DNA from: Metarhizium brunneum
Lineage: Eukaryota; Ascomycota; Sordariomycetes; Hypocreales; Clavicipitaceae
Assembly: GCF_013426205.1 (NCBI RefSeq)
Contig: NC_089425.1
Coordinates: forward strand, 2,976,001 to 3,040,000
Reading direction: 5' to 3'
DNA length: 64,000 bases
Shown here: positions 35,901 to 45,397 of the stretch, piece by piece
How positions within the stretch are numbered: position 1 is the stretch's first letter
How the letters are laid out: every line of letters starts with the position of its first letter
Position numbers and translations under genes: made by a program
The notes under the pieces: generated by a model
The model's input: only the letters and a program-made list of their open reading frames with translations
The model's database searches: none
What the model was told of the DNA's origin: nothing

Positions 35901-36294
35901 ATGCTTCTTTGGAATCATGATGCTAATATTGATAGAAGAGGGCGGGTGTAATTTTTTCGCGCATAAATTACCTGTCTTTGAGTAATAATCACCAACATCT
36001 TCGATCTTCAAATGTCAGCCAATGATCTTTGCTTAACCTGGTTTGCACCTCCGTTTGCGTTTGCACTGGTTGTGGTGAACGAGACACATGCTTCGTCTCA
36101 CTTTCATGTCACTTTCATGTCACTTTCTACTTAGTTTTCTCTCGCCCGTTTCACCCAGCTCCGACAATATAAACAGCATGGACCGGATTCTTCCCAAGCC
36201 ACTTACTTAAAGATCCTCAGCAGCAACAAAATTTTAGAGCCCAGAGAGTATTTTTTTTTTTCGGTCCTCATCGCATGACAACGACACTCTTCCG
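32950..36294. other. Gene-poor intergenic region with a MITE-like element
   Basis: 3.3 kb between divergent genes. It contains the CT-rich promoter tract of the long minus-strand gene (about 33318-33360), the MITE-like element at 33882-34113, TACGGAGTA motifs at 33599 and 34975, and a poly-T run just before the plus-strand gene. Short ORFs on both strands are not family-like. Confidence 0.55.
33882..34113. mobile_element. MITE-like non-autonomous element (232 bp)
   Basis: Two 37-bp terminal inverted repeats, 33882-33918 and 34077-34113, match at 36 of 37 positions (one G/A difference). They start TGAATTGCTCGGCG and end TTTTTGCTAGGTGC. The interior (about 33930-34075) is extremely AT-rich and non-coding, unlike the surrounding DNA. 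Size, inverted repeats and lack of coding capacity fit a miniature inverted-repeat transposable element. The word CCAGGAC occurs just outside both ends (33874-33880 and 34116-34122) and could be a degraded target duplication. No transposase gene is present in the window, and the superfamily cannot be assigned. Confidence 0.75.
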
Positions 36295-37590
36295 ATGGAA
36301 TCGCGCTCCAGAATCACCACAAGTGGTGCGAGTCATCGCATGAACCGACCAAATTGTCCCTGCGAAGATTGCCAAATCCAGTTCGAATACGAGATCCAGA
36401 CTCTTACGCCAGCTTCGGAGTTCACCCGCACGCTCAATGACGACGAAGTTCGCTCTCTGCTGTCCGGTTTCATCAACGACGCCATTATTGCCAGAGCCTC
36501 CTTAAAGAATACGCTGGAGAATCATGGGGACACTATCATGTCGCGGTGGAAGAAGATGAGCCAAGTCAAGCGCCGGGCAGTTCTCGAACAAATCCAGCCC
36601 CCCATTGCAAACGAGACAGCAGTGGACATGCAATGCCTGTATAATTCGTCCGTCACTCACTTGGGCAACAGAGATAGCGTCATGCGGAAGCAGTTTTTAT
36701 TGCCGTGGTTAAGTATTAACCGGCTTACGTCCAGCGTATCCGCATTGTTTGCCTTGCTACACGTTCGAACCGAGTACCATCCGCACGAGTGGGCATCTTT
36801 TGACGCGGATCAGCTAAGTCAGCCCTGGAAACATGAATACCTCAAACTCGAACACTCAGACAAATCTATATCCATGGAGGAAGCATGTTATGGGTCAATT
36901 GTGCAGCGTGACCATGATGTCGTCTCCCGCAACATTCTCGACTTTCCTCAAGCATCTTCGGTCCTGGAGGCGCAGGCACATTTGATGACTTTACTTTGCA
37001 AAATTGTTGGCGGCATACTCCATACAAATCGAAGAGGCGTCCTTCACAGAAACAGCCGAGACAAAGCCCGAACCAAGCCCGAACCAAGCCCTTTCGTGCA
37101 TTTTGGCAGTTCCAGCTCCAACAGTTGCAAACCAGTCATTGAAGTGGCGACTGCTTCGGACAAAATCAAGACTAGGAGCACTGAACGAGCTGGGTCGGAA
37201 CCTGCCACGGAAGATAACAGCACCACAGAGAAGCCGATTGTCAAAAAGAGAGCAGTTCCAAAACATTATCTTGAGATATTCCATCTTATGTTCCCCATGT
37301 CATCTGAAGAAAGATGTAGAACGATCAAGTGGGATGAGTTCGTGCATTCCATGAACCACGCCGGCTTTATAGTAAGCAGCTGCGGCGGTTCGGCAGTCCG
37401 GTTCGAATTGCATGGCTCACCAGACGACCAAGGCACCACGATCAGCAAAACCATTATATTCCACCGCCCTCACCCAGTTCCAAAGGTTGATCCTATTATG
37501 CTACGTTCCGAGATTGGCCGCCGGTTGACCCGGCGATTTGGGTGGACGAGAGAGCATTTTGTCCTGGCTGGTGTAGACCAAACTCCATGA
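36295..37590 (+). CDS. Fungal protein with a HicA-like C-terminal domain
   Basis: A single-exon ORF of 431 aa. The N-terminal ~250 residues are unrecognised: a Cys motif CPCEDCQ near residue 22, then a mainly helical region (LLSGFINDAIIARASLKNTLENHGDTI; RWKKMSQVKRRAVLEQI). A basic, polar linker (about 250-330) follows. Residues about 340-425 match a C-terminal module recurrent in fungal proteins and resembling the small HicA fold: WDEFVHSMNHAGF, then CGGSAVRFEL, FHRPHP and IGRRLTRRFGW. In bacterial HicA RNases the equivalent of GSA is GSH with a catalytic His. Here that His is absent, so RNA binding without cleavage is more likely than toxin activity. No HicB-like partner lies nearby. It stands alone in a gene-poor region beside a MITE-like element. 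The fold call rests on motif pattern only. Confidence 0.7.
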   Translation: MESRSRITTSGASHRMNRPNCPCEDCQIQFEYEIQTLTPASEFTRTLNDDEVRSLLSGFINDAIIARASLKNTLENHGDTIMSRWKKMSQVKRRAVLEQIQPPIANETAVDMQCLYNSSVTHLGNRDSVMRKQFLLPWLSINRLTSSVSALFALLHVRTEYHPHEWASFDADQLSQPWKHEYLKLEHSDKSISMEEACYGSIVQRDHDVVSRNILDFPQASSVLEAQAHLMTLLCKIVGGILHTNRRGVLHRNSRDKARTKPEPSPFVHFGSSSSNSCKPVIEVATASDKIKTRSTERAGSEPATEDNSTTEKPIVKKRAVPKHYLEIFHLMFPMSSEERCRTIKWDEFVHSMNHAGFIVSSCGGSAVRFELHGSPDDQGTTISKTIIFHRPHPVPKVDPIMLRSEIGRRLTRRFGWTREHFVLAGVDQTP

Positions 37591-40585
37591 GGGACGACAA
37601 AAACTACGGGAGAAGAGATTTAGCCAGGATTGGGCCGCTGTAGGCCGCAATTTGTGTTAAATGCGTTGCTTTGAAGCACAGAATGGGGGTGCTTGCAATG
37701 TGCTACATGGTATAGGTGATGCCTCTTCCAAGCAGAGAAGAAAACCCTCGATGAAACATACATATTCGTTAACGGAACAGGGGTGGACGAGAATCAGCTG
37801 TTGACAAAGACAGGAAGTGCAGAGATGGCGAATACAGTGCCTGGATAGTTTCACGTTCACCGAGGGTTATGGATGCAACGTACTTTACACAATAGATGGA
37901 TGTGAGAGTAACCTAGGAAAAAAACAAAAAGGCTCAAGGCAGCACATGGCTCTCTCGTCGCAAGGATATGCGCCCAGTCTCGTAAACCTTTAAGAATCAT
38001 CGTCGGGAATCTCCATGCTCGCACCGCAGCTCTTGCACAACCACTAGACTGCCACCCCATATTGCGTTCCGAATGGAACAAGAATAGACTCGAAGGGCAT
38101 GGACATACAGTACAACCTTGTGCGAGGAGCGGTCGATGGTTCGAGTGCCCCCCCCCCCCTTCTCTCTACAATAGGTCAAGGTTAGCAAACTCGAGAAGGA
38201 AAAATGAACAACGTAACAAATTGTGAATATTTGGGGTGCGCATCGTGATGTTTGCCAGAAGGTCAGAAACTTGCCGACTACTTGCATCTTACAAGTAGGT
38301 TGGAGGAGACCGACCAGCACCCATGGATTAAGAAAGCGGATTCGTTCGAGGCAGGCGGTACCAAGCAAGTTTACCAGGGCTCACGTATGGAAACTGTGTC
38401 CAAGAGCGGTTACACAAGACGTTATCGTTGGTAGAGTTGTCGTGTATGTTGCGGTGGAACAAGCGGACGGGTTGCTACATGGATCGCGGGCATGGATTTG
38501 TCTCGCTGAGGAGTCAAGACGGGTTGGTTTCATCTGATAGCGACTTCATATATTTTACTTGAGGACAGGTTATTATTATGGAAACGGGATTGTGTGATGT
38601 AAAGGTGCATTTGATCACCGTGCTGTTTTACAGCGGCTGAGTCGTTGGCTGCCGCGAATGGCGCGGTCTCGACACGGGCCATTATGAATTGTCGAAGGAG
38701 GCATATGAATCAGAGCGGGTTCAACAGAAGCAGAGATGGGAATAAAAAGATGGCCCTGGAAGGCACGTCTCCAGGGGGCTGTGGCTGCAGGAGATGTAAC
38801 ATGGATATTGGTGACCATGCGGTGCTTCACCTTCTGGCAGACGCAGGTGAAGTACAACAGTCTCTTGGAGGTTGGTTTTGGTTTTGGCCACTCCGGAGGT
38901 CGTATCGGGTCGTGAACATGTGGTAAAAAAAGCTGAGCAGCGATGTCCTGTTACAGTTTGCGAGTGTTGGCATACCTGTTGCGGACGCTTGGGCGTGACT
39001 TGATATGCCCTCGAACCCACGAGCTCGCCGGATACGCCAAGAGATGGCAATAGCCCTATCGACCATATTACTATCTTTGAGCAAGAGACAATCATAAGAA
39101 GCAGAGTCTGGGGTTCACAAGCCACCGGATGTGCACGGAGACCTGGGTAGTAGAAAGTTGAAACAGCACCGGAGAATGTGGGCTGGAGGGAGGACAGCAA
39201 GGGTCCCTGCGTCTCGTATAAGTATCAAGGACAGCTTTTCGTGAAGGCAAGAAAAGAGAAAGGCACGAGTGACAATGTGGTGGCCAACATGTGCACCGGG
39301 TGGCGTATTCCATGAGTGGCATCGGCATTTGCACTCGCTGGTAATGTCAGTTCCGCAGGGGTAGAAAACAACGAGATCATCGGAGCATGGGAGGAGCCAA
39401 GAAATGGTAGCAATGTCACGGCAAATATTTGCATCCACAAAGAAGAGGCGGTAGGGCGCAAAAGGAAAAAAAGATAAACACCATAAACTCCAGGTGGCAT
39501 TCCTTCGTACTCAGGTGCAATCTCATCAGGAGGACAAAAGTGACCCTATGACGGCATGAAGGCATGGTCATGCTCTCGAGCTAGTACCAGTGGAAACAGC
39601 ACTGGGCCGGCGCACTTGGCACCATGAACTAGCGGGAAGGTGCCACCAACCTGTGGTTGCATTCTGCCAACATTGAGGCGGACCAAACGGGTTTAACGTC
39701 TCTGGCGCCAACCCAGACCGACTTCCTACATCTTCCATCCATCCATCATCTGTCTTGATAATTGGACCGGCCTCTGCATCTTTAAGACACTGCCACAGGA
39801 GCCATACTGAGGCTCTAGCATTGGTCGATGCCATTTCGCCGAATACTCGACCGTCACTCTCCAAAAACAGAATTTGATTCTCGTATCTGCGCAGACTGAT
39901 CCCAGCGGATGGAACGTGGCCTCAAAGTCGGCCAGACACAGCTCACCTGTCAAGCCCATCGTCCGTGTCTTTGCAGCCCGATCAAGCAAATACTGTGGCT
40001 ATTTCACGGCGGTAATAAATCGTTAGTCCATTAACAATTCAGTTGTAGGATGCCTCCCTAGTTTCTCGATACCCAACGTGGTCTTTTTTACGGGTTTTGT
40101 CCCCAGCACCATCCAAGTCCAGACTCCAGACGGGCCTTTCGACTGCGGTGCGCTGAGACTGGCCGAGATGATGACCTTGCCGACTTCCCTTGACATTGAG
40201 ACAACACCAGCCTTGCTGGGTGTGACCTCACCGGCCCCGGCACTTTCTGTGCTTCGAAGTTTGCTAGTTTGCGCTTGAGACTAATTCATGCAGGTGACCC
40301 GGTGCCACATCACCATCACCATACTCCGTAGTTGGCACGTAGCACCGTGTGTACGACAACAGATCTGGTCATGTCCTAGTTTGCTATAAGAGGTTCGAAC
40401 TGCCATCGCATGACTCTCAAACCTCTATTCTCAACTTTGTCATTCGCTTCCGACTCACAACACCCTGTGGCGGCTCTGTTCGGATTTCCTTCTCTTAAAG
40501 CTTGAGTAAAGTAATAACTCAAGAGACGGCCCGTTCACTTACTGGCACATCACTCCCTTTGTCGCCCCGTCTCATATCGCCCATC
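37591..40585. other. 3-kb intergenic region
   Basis: No supportable gene. A poly-C run lies at 38148-38159 and a TACTCCGTA motif at 40322-40330. An open frame at 38252-38434 has a balanced composition but no ATG and no spliced continuation that I could find, so it is not called. Confidence 0.5.
38148..38159. repeat. Poly-C run (12 nt)
   Basis: A homopolymer tract of 12 C in non-coding DNA. Its exact length may be uncertain in assembly. Confidence 0.8.
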
Positions 40586-41389
40586 ATGAAGACTGCCGTT
40601 GCTGCACTCGCTGCTGCTGCTGCAGTTGTTTCTGCTATTCCTAACGGAGGCATTCCTATTGATGCCAAGATCGCCTGTGAGAAACCCAACGTCAACTTCT
40701 GTTTGGATGACACGACCCTCGTGGTATGCGACGCCAACAAGGTTGGCACTCGCACTTTCTGTCGTGAGAGTCTTATTCCATCGCCTCCTGCAAGTGGAAT
40801 TGGCTTGTGCTGGCAGAGTTCGAAAGACGCCGACGATGCGGCTTGCCAAAAGGCCGTAAGTCTTGCCAAATATGCATGGGGATAAGGTTATGCGTTGACA
40901 TTTTGATCTATTGACCAGTGCGTCGTCTATCATCCAACTCAATACACCATTCCCGCCGCCCTATGTAACCCTACGTACATCCCGACGGAGGTTCCCAGGT
41001 CCCCTACCTTTGGGACTCCTACTCACACCGCTAGCATTTCCGTGGGAACCTCGACAACACAAGGTCCTGTTTCATCCAGCACTTCCACATCAGGAGTCAT
41101 GAGCATCCCGGAGGGCACCAGCCTGGGAACTGCCACTGTCCCCCATACCACTCACAGTGAGCCGACCAACCCGACGGTGCCGACACGTACCTCGACTGGT
41201 ACCTGGTCGCCTACCGGATCCGATGATTGCCCTGCTCCTACAGGCACTGCTACTCCCACTGGAAGGCCCAGCAGCAATACGACGTCTCATACCACTTCCG
41301 ACACGGCTATCCCGACTGCTGGTGCCAGCACCAACCATGTCATTGGAGCCCTCGCAGCCGCTGCCCTTTTCGCTGCCTTCTTGTTCTAA
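40586..41389 (+). CDS. Secreted GPI-anchored Cys-rich/mucin-like cell-surface protein
   Basis: Two exons, 40586-40855 and 40919-41389, with a 63-nt phase-0 intron, encode 246 aa. A signal peptide covers residues 1-17 (MKTAVAALAAAAAVVSA). An N-terminal domain of about 100 residues has eight cysteines (ACEKP, NFCLDD, VVCDA, TFCRE, GLCWQ, AACQ, CVVYHP, ALCNP), enough for four disulfides. A long Ser/Thr/Pro/Gly stalk, likely O-glycosylated, follows, then a C-terminal hydrophobic tail (HVIGALAAAALFAAFLF) preceded by a small-residue site (GASTN), a standard GPI-attachment signal. The Cys pattern is not CFEM. Function is unknown; a wall-linked adhesin, coat protein or effector-like surface protein is possible. 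Confidence 0.85.
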
Positions 41390-41757
41390 ACTAGTATCCA
41401 CGTTGTTCCAGGCATTTGTGCGCCTGTTGATGGAAAGCTGGATGCCCAAACTCCTGGAGGGACCGACATGAAATATGAATAATGAGTTTAGCCAAAGCAA
41501 AGAATTTCACAAATGGAAGCTTGATACGAGCAATGCAGCAGTAGCGGAGGCGAATGACACGGAAATGATGCAAGAAGAATACCCAAACTTACAGTGGCCA
41601 ACCTTCAGGTTTAGCAACAAGTAGCACCAGGCTCCACGCCAGTATATACAAACATTAAACACCATCACCATCCTTAATGCTCAAAGACGTTTGATAATTT
41701 CCCAGACTCCAAGATGAACCATCTGTATCCAAACCATGCAATTCCTTCCATGTGTCG
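41390..41757. other. Convergent intergenic region
   Basis: 368 bp between the stop codons of the GPI protein (+) and the F-box gene (-). Nothing else is recognised. Confidence 0.5.
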
Positions 41758-42330
41758 TCACTCTTTACTCGGCCACATATTCTTATTAAACACCCACAAC
41801 GATGGCGCCTCTCCAGCCCCTTGATACAAATAACTCAAGTACAGGGCATACCGGAACATGGCCGCTCTCAAGCTCTCCTCGGTAACGTCGTCCCTCTGCA
41901 GATCTTGGACCACTTTGTCAACCGTCAGCCCCCGAGACTCGGAGCCCACATCATCCTCACTTATACCGATTCCGCTATCCGAATCCCATTCTCCAGAGGT
42001 CCTGCCCGTCTTTTCAGCAAACGGCCGCCATTGTCTACAGCGAAAGGCAACATAGGCAGCGAGCAGGAAGCTCTGCGGAATAGGTATATCCATGGGCACG
42101 CAGCAGCTCGGGGACCAAATAGAAGTCACCCGGCGGCGCCGCGCCCGGCGAGCGCCCGACTCGAGCTTCAGAAGCGCGGCACCGGGGTCGATGAAGGACG
42201 GGACGGACGGGAACGACTGCGGGGCGAGTACGGCGTTGAAGCGGCGGGATGTGAGGCGCGCCGAGGGCCAAGAGGACGGAGGCAGGTGGGAGAGGATCTC
42301 GCGGAGGATCTCAGAGGGCAGGAGGTCCAT
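41758..42330 (-). CDS. F-box protein
   Basis: A single exon of 190 aa. The start is the ATG at 42330, giving MDLLPSEILREILSHLPPSSW. The frame is open further upstream but reaches no ATG (a TTG at 42459). Residues 1-45 form an F-box (LPSEILREILSHLPPSSWPSARLTSRRFNAVLAPQSF), the segment that binds Skp1 in SCF ubiquitin ligases. The rest has a basic patch (GARRARRRR), a helical segment (QSFLLAAYVAFRCRQW) and a C-terminal helix (ESLRAAMFRYALYLSYLYQG). No WD40, LRR or Kelch repeats are present, so substrate recognition cannot be inferred. F-box proteins of this short type are abundant in filamentous fungi. No intron signal is needed. Confidence 0.8.
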   Translation of the reverse strand: MDLLPSEILREILSHLPPSSWPSARLTSRRFNAVLAPQSFPSVPSFIDPGAALLKLESGARRARRRRVTSIWSPSCCVPMDIPIPQSFLLAAYVAFRCRQWRPFAEKTGRTSGEWDSDSGIGISEDDVGSESRGLTVDKVVQDLQRDDVTEESLRAAMFRYALYLSYLYQGAGEAPSLWVFNKNMWPSKE

Positions 42331-43666
42331 TCTTTGGATTGTGGCGGCTGGGGGGTTGGGATGTCGCACTTGGCGACGCCGTGATGGCGTGTAAGTGGAT
42401 GGTGTTTTGGGCGGATATGACGCACCTGCCGCCTGGATTTTGAAGACGCCAGAAAACAAAGGGTGAAGAGAGAGACGTACAGGATTGAAGTGAATAGAAG
42501 GGATTTTGCTATTGGCAGGCAGACGGGGTGATGAAGGGTCTGGATGTAGACGTTATGGCCCCGAGGTTGCCAACCGTCAAGGTTCACGACTTACGAGCCT
42601 GGCTGGACGGGCCATGCCAGCATTGGAGCTTCCCTCCTGCTCCGCCAATAGATACACGGCAAACAATGTAGTGCTTGTGAGTGATATTTTTGGCATGACC
42701 ACGCCTTTTCTGCCACATGGTCTTTTGTTTGTAGGACGAGTGTGCGCCTCGGCATGCATGGCCTTTGGAGGGCGAGGAAAATGGCCCAATAGATGTCAAT
42801 GTGGCTGCGTGGATCTGTGTGATTTGCGGAAGAGGGCGCTTCGGGTCGCTATTAATACATGGTGGAATAAGCATCGGATGACTGGTGTTGAAGGCTTGCC
42901 CGTTGAGTATCCATCTCTATGGTGAAGATGAATGCGTGGCGATACGGAGTACATGTGTTGGGGAGAGCTGTGATGGTCATGGACTCATGGAGACGAGCAT
43001 GAGGCGATGGGCCGGCTCTTGGCGGCCAGTGTGCACTGTGCACTATGGAATCTTGGACGTTGGTGTGCGAGAGTGGCTGTTGCGTTGTCGCTGTCTGATG
43101 GTGGCTACAACTGAAGGTGAATATTAGAAACCTTACGTAGCTGATAGCCTATAAGTGCGTTCCATGTTCACAATGATTTTTTTCTTTCTTTTCGGTGTTG
43201 CTGAAGTCGATTGCATGGCGTATTTGTGGTTGTCTAAAAGTAGATGCGCTCGGGAATACGCATGATCCAGTTGCATCGAGGGTGGGTTGACAAGGATTAG
43301 CCACCGGGGCATGTAAAGGTCGCGACAGTTGGTACTTTTTTTTGTAACTTACATTAAATACCTACCTAGGTAGGTAGATAGTTTTAGCATGGTTCGTGTG
43401 TTTTAGTTCTCACCGTATATAATCTACCTGCGCGGAGGAGGCATGCAATTCGAGATCGGGGGTTTATTTCAGAGGGATGTAACTAACATGACAACACACT
43501 GGTAAATATATAATAATGTGGGCAACAATTAAACCGCTACATGACGGACATGGCATCACCTATTAGTAAATCCCAAACCATTGCTCATGAAACCATACTT
43601 TTTATTGGTACACCATCTCCTTCTCATCACCAAATATTACATCCTTCTCCCCATCCGCAACCCATG
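42331..43666. other. Intergenic region, F-box to HD-domain gene
   Basis: 1.3 kb between two minus-strand genes. It holds a TACGGAGTAC motif at 42943-42952 and an 18-bp palindrome at 43359-43376. No gene is supported. Confidence 0.5.
43359..43376. repeat. 18-bp perfect palindrome TACCTACCTAGGTAGGTA
   Basis: A perfect inverted repeat centred on CCTAGG, in AT-rich non-coding DNA downstream of the HD-domain gene. It belongs to the same CCTAGG family as 3881-3894. Confidence 0.85.
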
Positions 43667-44287
43667 TCATGATTCAGTCTCGTCCCTCCACCACTTCTGC
43701 ATCAACACAATCCTCTCTGTCCTCTCCCTGGCCAGCCTCCTCCCCTCATCCGTCTTCATCATGCCCTCCAGCCGCACCAGCTTCTCCTCGAAATGCTCAA
43801 TCGTGTTGCCCATATCCCTGTTCTTGGCGCCTCCAAACGCAAACGCTCTGCCTATTCCCACCGCCCCAATGGCATCCAACCGATCCGCATCCTGGACAAC
43901 CGCCAACTCGGGATGCTCCTCTATCAGCTTCACCACCCTGCTCGGGTCCTTTACTTCGCTCGAGTAACTGACCCCCAGACAGATTGCTTGTACTTTTTCA
44001 GCGAGGCGCTCCGAAGCACCAAAGGAGCGGAGCACGTCCAAGACGAGACGGGACGAGTCCTCGCCTGGCTTGAGGTACTTCTTGTCGCCGACGTCGTGGA
44101 GCAGTGCGGATAGTGTGACAATGCCGAGAGAAGTGCCGGGGAGTGTGGCTTGGATGTGTTTGGCGAGGCGTAGGACGCGCTGGATGTGGTTGAAGTCGTG
44201 GGACGGGTCGTAGTTTGCCATGTAGGATTCCACGTAGTTGGTTACTTTGGCGACGAGGCCGTCGTCGACGGTGAATTCTGACGCCAT
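43667..44287 (-). CDS. HD-domain metal-dependent phosphohydrolase
   Basis: A single exon of 206 aa from the ATG at 44287 (MASEFTVDDGLVAKV). The open frame extends upstream only to a TTG. The HD superfamily metal ligands are visible: His34 in DFNHIQRVLRLA, His64-Asp65 in LSALLHDVGDKKY and Asp133 in VVQDADRLDAIGAVGIGR. The arrangement and length match the YedJ/YpgQ-type HD hydrolases, soluble metal-dependent phosphohydrolases whose bacterial members act on nucleotides. All four ligands are intact, so activity is expected, but the substrate is not known. It lies on the same strand as the F-box gene, with no sign of co-regulation. Confidence 0.88.
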   Translation of the reverse strand: MASEFTVDDGLVAKVTNYVESYMANYDPSHDFNHIQRVLRLAKHIQATLPGTSLGIVTLSALLHDVGDKKYLKPGEDSSRLVLDVLRSFGASERLAEKVQAICLGVSYSSEVKDPSRVVKLIEEHPELAVVQDADRLDAIGAVGIGRAFAFGGAKNRDMGNTIEHFEEKLVRLEGMMKTDEGRRLARERTERIVLMQKWWRDETES

Positions 44288-45397
44288 TTTGGGGCTTTGT
44301 GTGGTTTTGTCTGTGTTCAAAATGTTGGGTTGCGATTTGACCGCCTGCGGAGCAGAATGCGGTTGGGAGATGGGGAGAAGCTGGTTGACGCCGATTGCAC
44401 TTTCCAAAATGAGCTACGGAATACGTGTCCTGGCCAATCCGGCGATCGAATTTCTAAGCATAGTTTCCGAGTCGCGTAAATGATCAGGAGGTGGTTGCGG
44501 TTGCCGCTTTTGATGATGGGCGCGCATCGCGGGGTCAAACGAAGGGTCGATTCGACGCGACGCGTTTTCACGTGGTTAGACCAGCATTATCACGATTTAT
44601 TTTGTAAGTGTTTCTTTGCAATTCTTTGCATGTTAGACTTGCTTCCTGTGGAACAGCGCCAACGTTCATCCACACAATAGTATCTCTAGGTTGCCTCCGT
44701 TCTATCACTGGCATACACCGACATTTAACTCAACCGCCGACCGGTAGCTGCTCCTCCGTCCCAGCCCAATCAGTAATGAGAGGCTCTCTGCAATTCCCGC
44801 AACTGGTTCCTGGGGATGGCGTCTCAACTCATTGTAGTAGAACAGTCGACCAGGCGCGTCTCCTACCGGTTTCGTACCAAAGTGGGCGGATATCTCTACA
44901 CAGTTTCTCGTAATGAGGCTTGCTGAGATAGTGCCGAATGACTCGACTGCGATCGATTCGCCACCTCATATTCGTAATAATAGAAATGCTAATAATTTGA
45001 CTGCAGGTGCGAGGATATTGCAGGAAGAATAGCAAGTAGAAAATTTTCGCAAGCCCAAGGACATCAGATGCCGCTGCATCTTTTTGGTTGACAACACATA
45101 AACAAGGCTGTTAAAGTTACACAACTTGTGCATGCAACCATGGCGATGTTTCTTCCCTTGCGTGTTTGTCAGATAATGGTGGGGTGGCTGAAATGTTGGG
45201 CAGCAATGCTTCTCGTCCTTAGGAACATATTTGTCTCGCAGTTTGGAGAAAAAGGGGTATATCACTTCAGCAACGCTCCCGTCTACCACACAGTACAGTA
45301 TCATCATCTACTGCGGTCTACTATAGTATATCGCAATCACAACAACATAACACGATATATCGATGTTGCTCTTGGGACCAGGTTATTCTGGCTTATA
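44288..45397. other. Divergent intergenic region, HD gene to NLR-like gene
   Basis: 1.1 kb without a supportable gene. It should hold the HD gene promoter and whatever remains of the NLR-like promoter. Confidence 0.5.

Noticed and set aside
36295..37590. Calling the HicA-like protein an active toxin of a toxin-antitoxin pair
   Set aside because: The catalytic His is absent, the protein is 431 aa with a long N-terminal region, and no antitoxin gene is nearby.
38252..38434. 60-codon open frame with balanced composition
   Set aside because: No ATG, no convincing splice partner and no known motif. It could be a decayed exon but is not supportable.
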